From: Gemmatimonadota bacterium
GTDB taxonomy: Bacteria; Gemmatimonadota; Gemmatimonadetes; Gemmatimonadales; GWC2-71-9
Assembly: GCA_003220955.1 (NCBI GenBank)
Contig: QHTW01000232.1
Span: 536-7,847 of the forward strand
Direction of reading: 5' to 3'
Length of the DNA stretch: 7,312 nt
The translations under genes were made by a program, and so were the position numbers. Shown here piece after piece: positions 6,240-7,312 of the stretch. The notes beneath the pieces are model-generated. The model saw only the letters and a program-made list of their open reading frames with translations, was not told the origin of the DNA and did not search any database. How positions within the stretch are numbered: position 1 is the first letter of the stretch; every line of letters begins with the position of its first letter.

Positions 6240-7312
6240 AGACAAGTCCGTCTTTCGCTGCACCGAATGCGGCGCCGATCAGCCGAAATGGGGTGGCCGC
6301 TGCGATAGTTGCGGTGCGTGGAATTCGCTGACCGAAGAGCCGATTAGTCGGTTAGCCGGTAAGACGGCTAGCAGTGTGGCAAACAGCCAGGCACCTGTCC
6401 GTCTAATCGACTTACAACAAACCACTCTCGAACGGTGGAAAACCGGCCTCGCCGAATTCGATTTCGTGCTCGGCGGGGGCATCGTCCCGGGCTCCGTCAC
6501 GCTCGTCGGCGGCGAGCCGGGGATTGGCAAGTCCACACTGCTGATGCAATGCGCCGCGCGGCTCGAGAGCCAAGGCGTGTCGACCCTGTACGTCTCGGGC
6601 GAAGAGTCGCCCGACCAGCTGCGTCTGCGCGCCGACCGGCTCGAGGAAGACGCCGGCAGGATCCATGTGCTGGGTGAAACCCGGCTCGAAGCGATCCTCC
6701 ATCACGCGGCACAGCTGAAATCGAGTGTCGTACTCCTCGATTCCGTGCAAACTACGTACACCGACGAGCTCGAGGGCGCGCCGGGCAACGTGGGGCAGGT
6801 CCGCGAATGCGCCGCCCGCTTGATGCGGTTCGCCAAAGAATCCGGTCCGGCCGTTTTGCTCGTCGGGCACGTGACCAAAGGCGGCGGCATCGCCGGCCCG
6901 AAGACGCTCGAGCACATCGTCGATACCGTGCTGTACTTCGAGGGCGAAACCACGCTCGACCACCGCATCCTGCGTGCGGTGAAGAATCGCTTCGGCTCGG
7001 TGGACGAGATCGGCGTCTTTCGTATGACGGGCACCGGCCTCGAGCCCGTCGCCAATCCCGCCGCCGCGTTTCTCGCCGGGCGCACGACCGGCGCGTCCGG
7101 TTCGGCGGTGACGGCACTGATGGAAGGCACACGCCCGATGCTCGTCGAGATCCAGGCGCTCGCCTCGAAGGCGGGATTCGGGACGCCGCAACGCGTTGCC
7201 ACGGGACTCGATCATCGCTGGCTCGCCTTGCTGCTCGCGGTGCTCGAGCGGCGCGGCGGCCTGCCGTTCGGGAATCTCGACGTATTCGTCAATGTGACCG
7301 GAGGCGTTCGTC
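6232..7312 (+). CDS. radA: DNA repair protein RadA (3' partial)
   Basis: RadA (Sms) is a RecA-like, DnaB-type hexameric helicase that promotes branch migration during recombination and repair. I translated this frame by hand; it stays open to the window end, giving 360 residues of an expected 450 or so. GTG 6232 yields MSKDKSVFRCTECG, the usual RadA opening, and overlaps dnaB by eight bases. In order: a C4 zinc finger (Cys10, Cys13, Cys24, Cys27, in CTEC and CDSC); a variable linker (about 35-68) where GC falls to about 53%; Walker A GEPGIGKST (94-102); VSGEES (121-126); Walker B VVLLDSVQ (166-173); GHVTKGGGIAGPKTLEHIVD (212-231); and the RadA-specific KNRFG (251-255). The Lon-protease-like C-terminal domain begins near 275 and is cut at VFVNVTGGVR. 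All expected motifs present are intact. Adjacent dnaB-radA placement links replication with recombination repair. Confidence 0.96.
   Translation, partial: MSKDKSVFRCTECGADQPKWGGRCDSCGAWNSLTEEPISRLAGKTASSVANSQAPVRLIDLQQTTLERWKTGLAEFDFVLGGGIVPGSVTLVGGEPGIGKSTLLMQCAARLESQGVSTLYVSGEESPDQLRLRADRLEEDAGRIHVLGETRLEAILHHAAQLKSSVVLLDSVQTTYTDELEGAPGNVGQVRECAARLMRFAKESGPAVLLVGHVTKGGGIAGPKTLEHIVDTVLYFEGETTLDHRILRAVKNRFGSVDEIGVFRMTGTGLEPVANPAAAFLAGRTTGASGSAVTALMEGTRPMLVEIQALASKAGFGTPQRVATGLDHRWLALLLAVLERRGGLPFGNLDVFVNVTGGVR

Noticed and set aside
6331..6430. Lower-GC stretch (about 53%) with a 6-base hairpin (TAGCCG/CGGCTA) in radA, considered as inserted DNA or a regulatory site
   Set aside because: It corresponds to the variable linker between the zinc finger and the ATPase domain, where relaxed composition is expected. 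The stem is short.
1..7312. A hidden defence, mobile or biosynthetic system
   Set aside because: Every gene is a recognised housekeeping family or an outer-membrane barrel. There are no gaps over 25 bases, no transposase, integrase, toxin-antitoxin pair or direct-repeat array.

Overview
This window looks like a housekeeping stretch of a high-GC Gram-negative bacterial chromosome, most probably from Gemmatimonadota. That placement is an inference. It rests on the GC-rich codon use, an outer-membrane-type beta-barrel at the left edge, the order yicC-gmk-rpoZ-coaBC-family 4 UDG-dnaB-radA, and the wording of the DnaB N-terminal domain. A 16S gene or a protein search would settle it. Every gene lies on the + strand and coding density is close to complete. 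I see no tRNA, rRNA, CRISPR array, insertion sequence, phage gene or convincing terminator.

Layout: 1-1104 is the 3' part of a gene for a beta-barrel protein of the TonB-dependent-receptor or porin type. It is followed by a 25-base gap that holds a weak candidate promoter. From 1130 to the right edge six more genes run almost without spacers: yicC (RNase/stress protein family), gmk (guanylate kinase), rpoZ (RNA polymerase omega), coaBC (bifunctional coenzyme A synthesis), a family 4 uracil-DNA glycosylase, dnaB (replicative helicase), and radA (recombination helicase, cut by the window end). That is seven genes in the window counting the barrel. Junctions after yicC are -4, +3, -1, -4, -38 and -8 bases (minus means overlap), so translational coupling in one operon is likely. 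The first four operon genes repeat the order known from Bacillus (yloC-gmk-rpoZ-coaBC). The continuation into glycosylase, dnaB and radA differs from the priA-led continuation there.

Together the operon would join nucleotide and RNA metabolism (YicC, Gmk, omega), cofactor supply (CoaBC) and DNA replication and repair (UDG, DnaB, RadA). No novel multi-gene system is visible. The points worth a second look are smaller. A palindromic, tandem-repeat-based element of about 95 bases is read in frame inside the glycosylase gene. The usual cysteine of the CoaBC decarboxylase half is replaced by glutamate. A run of eight G lies just after the dnaB start. Omega is short and ends in a basic tail.
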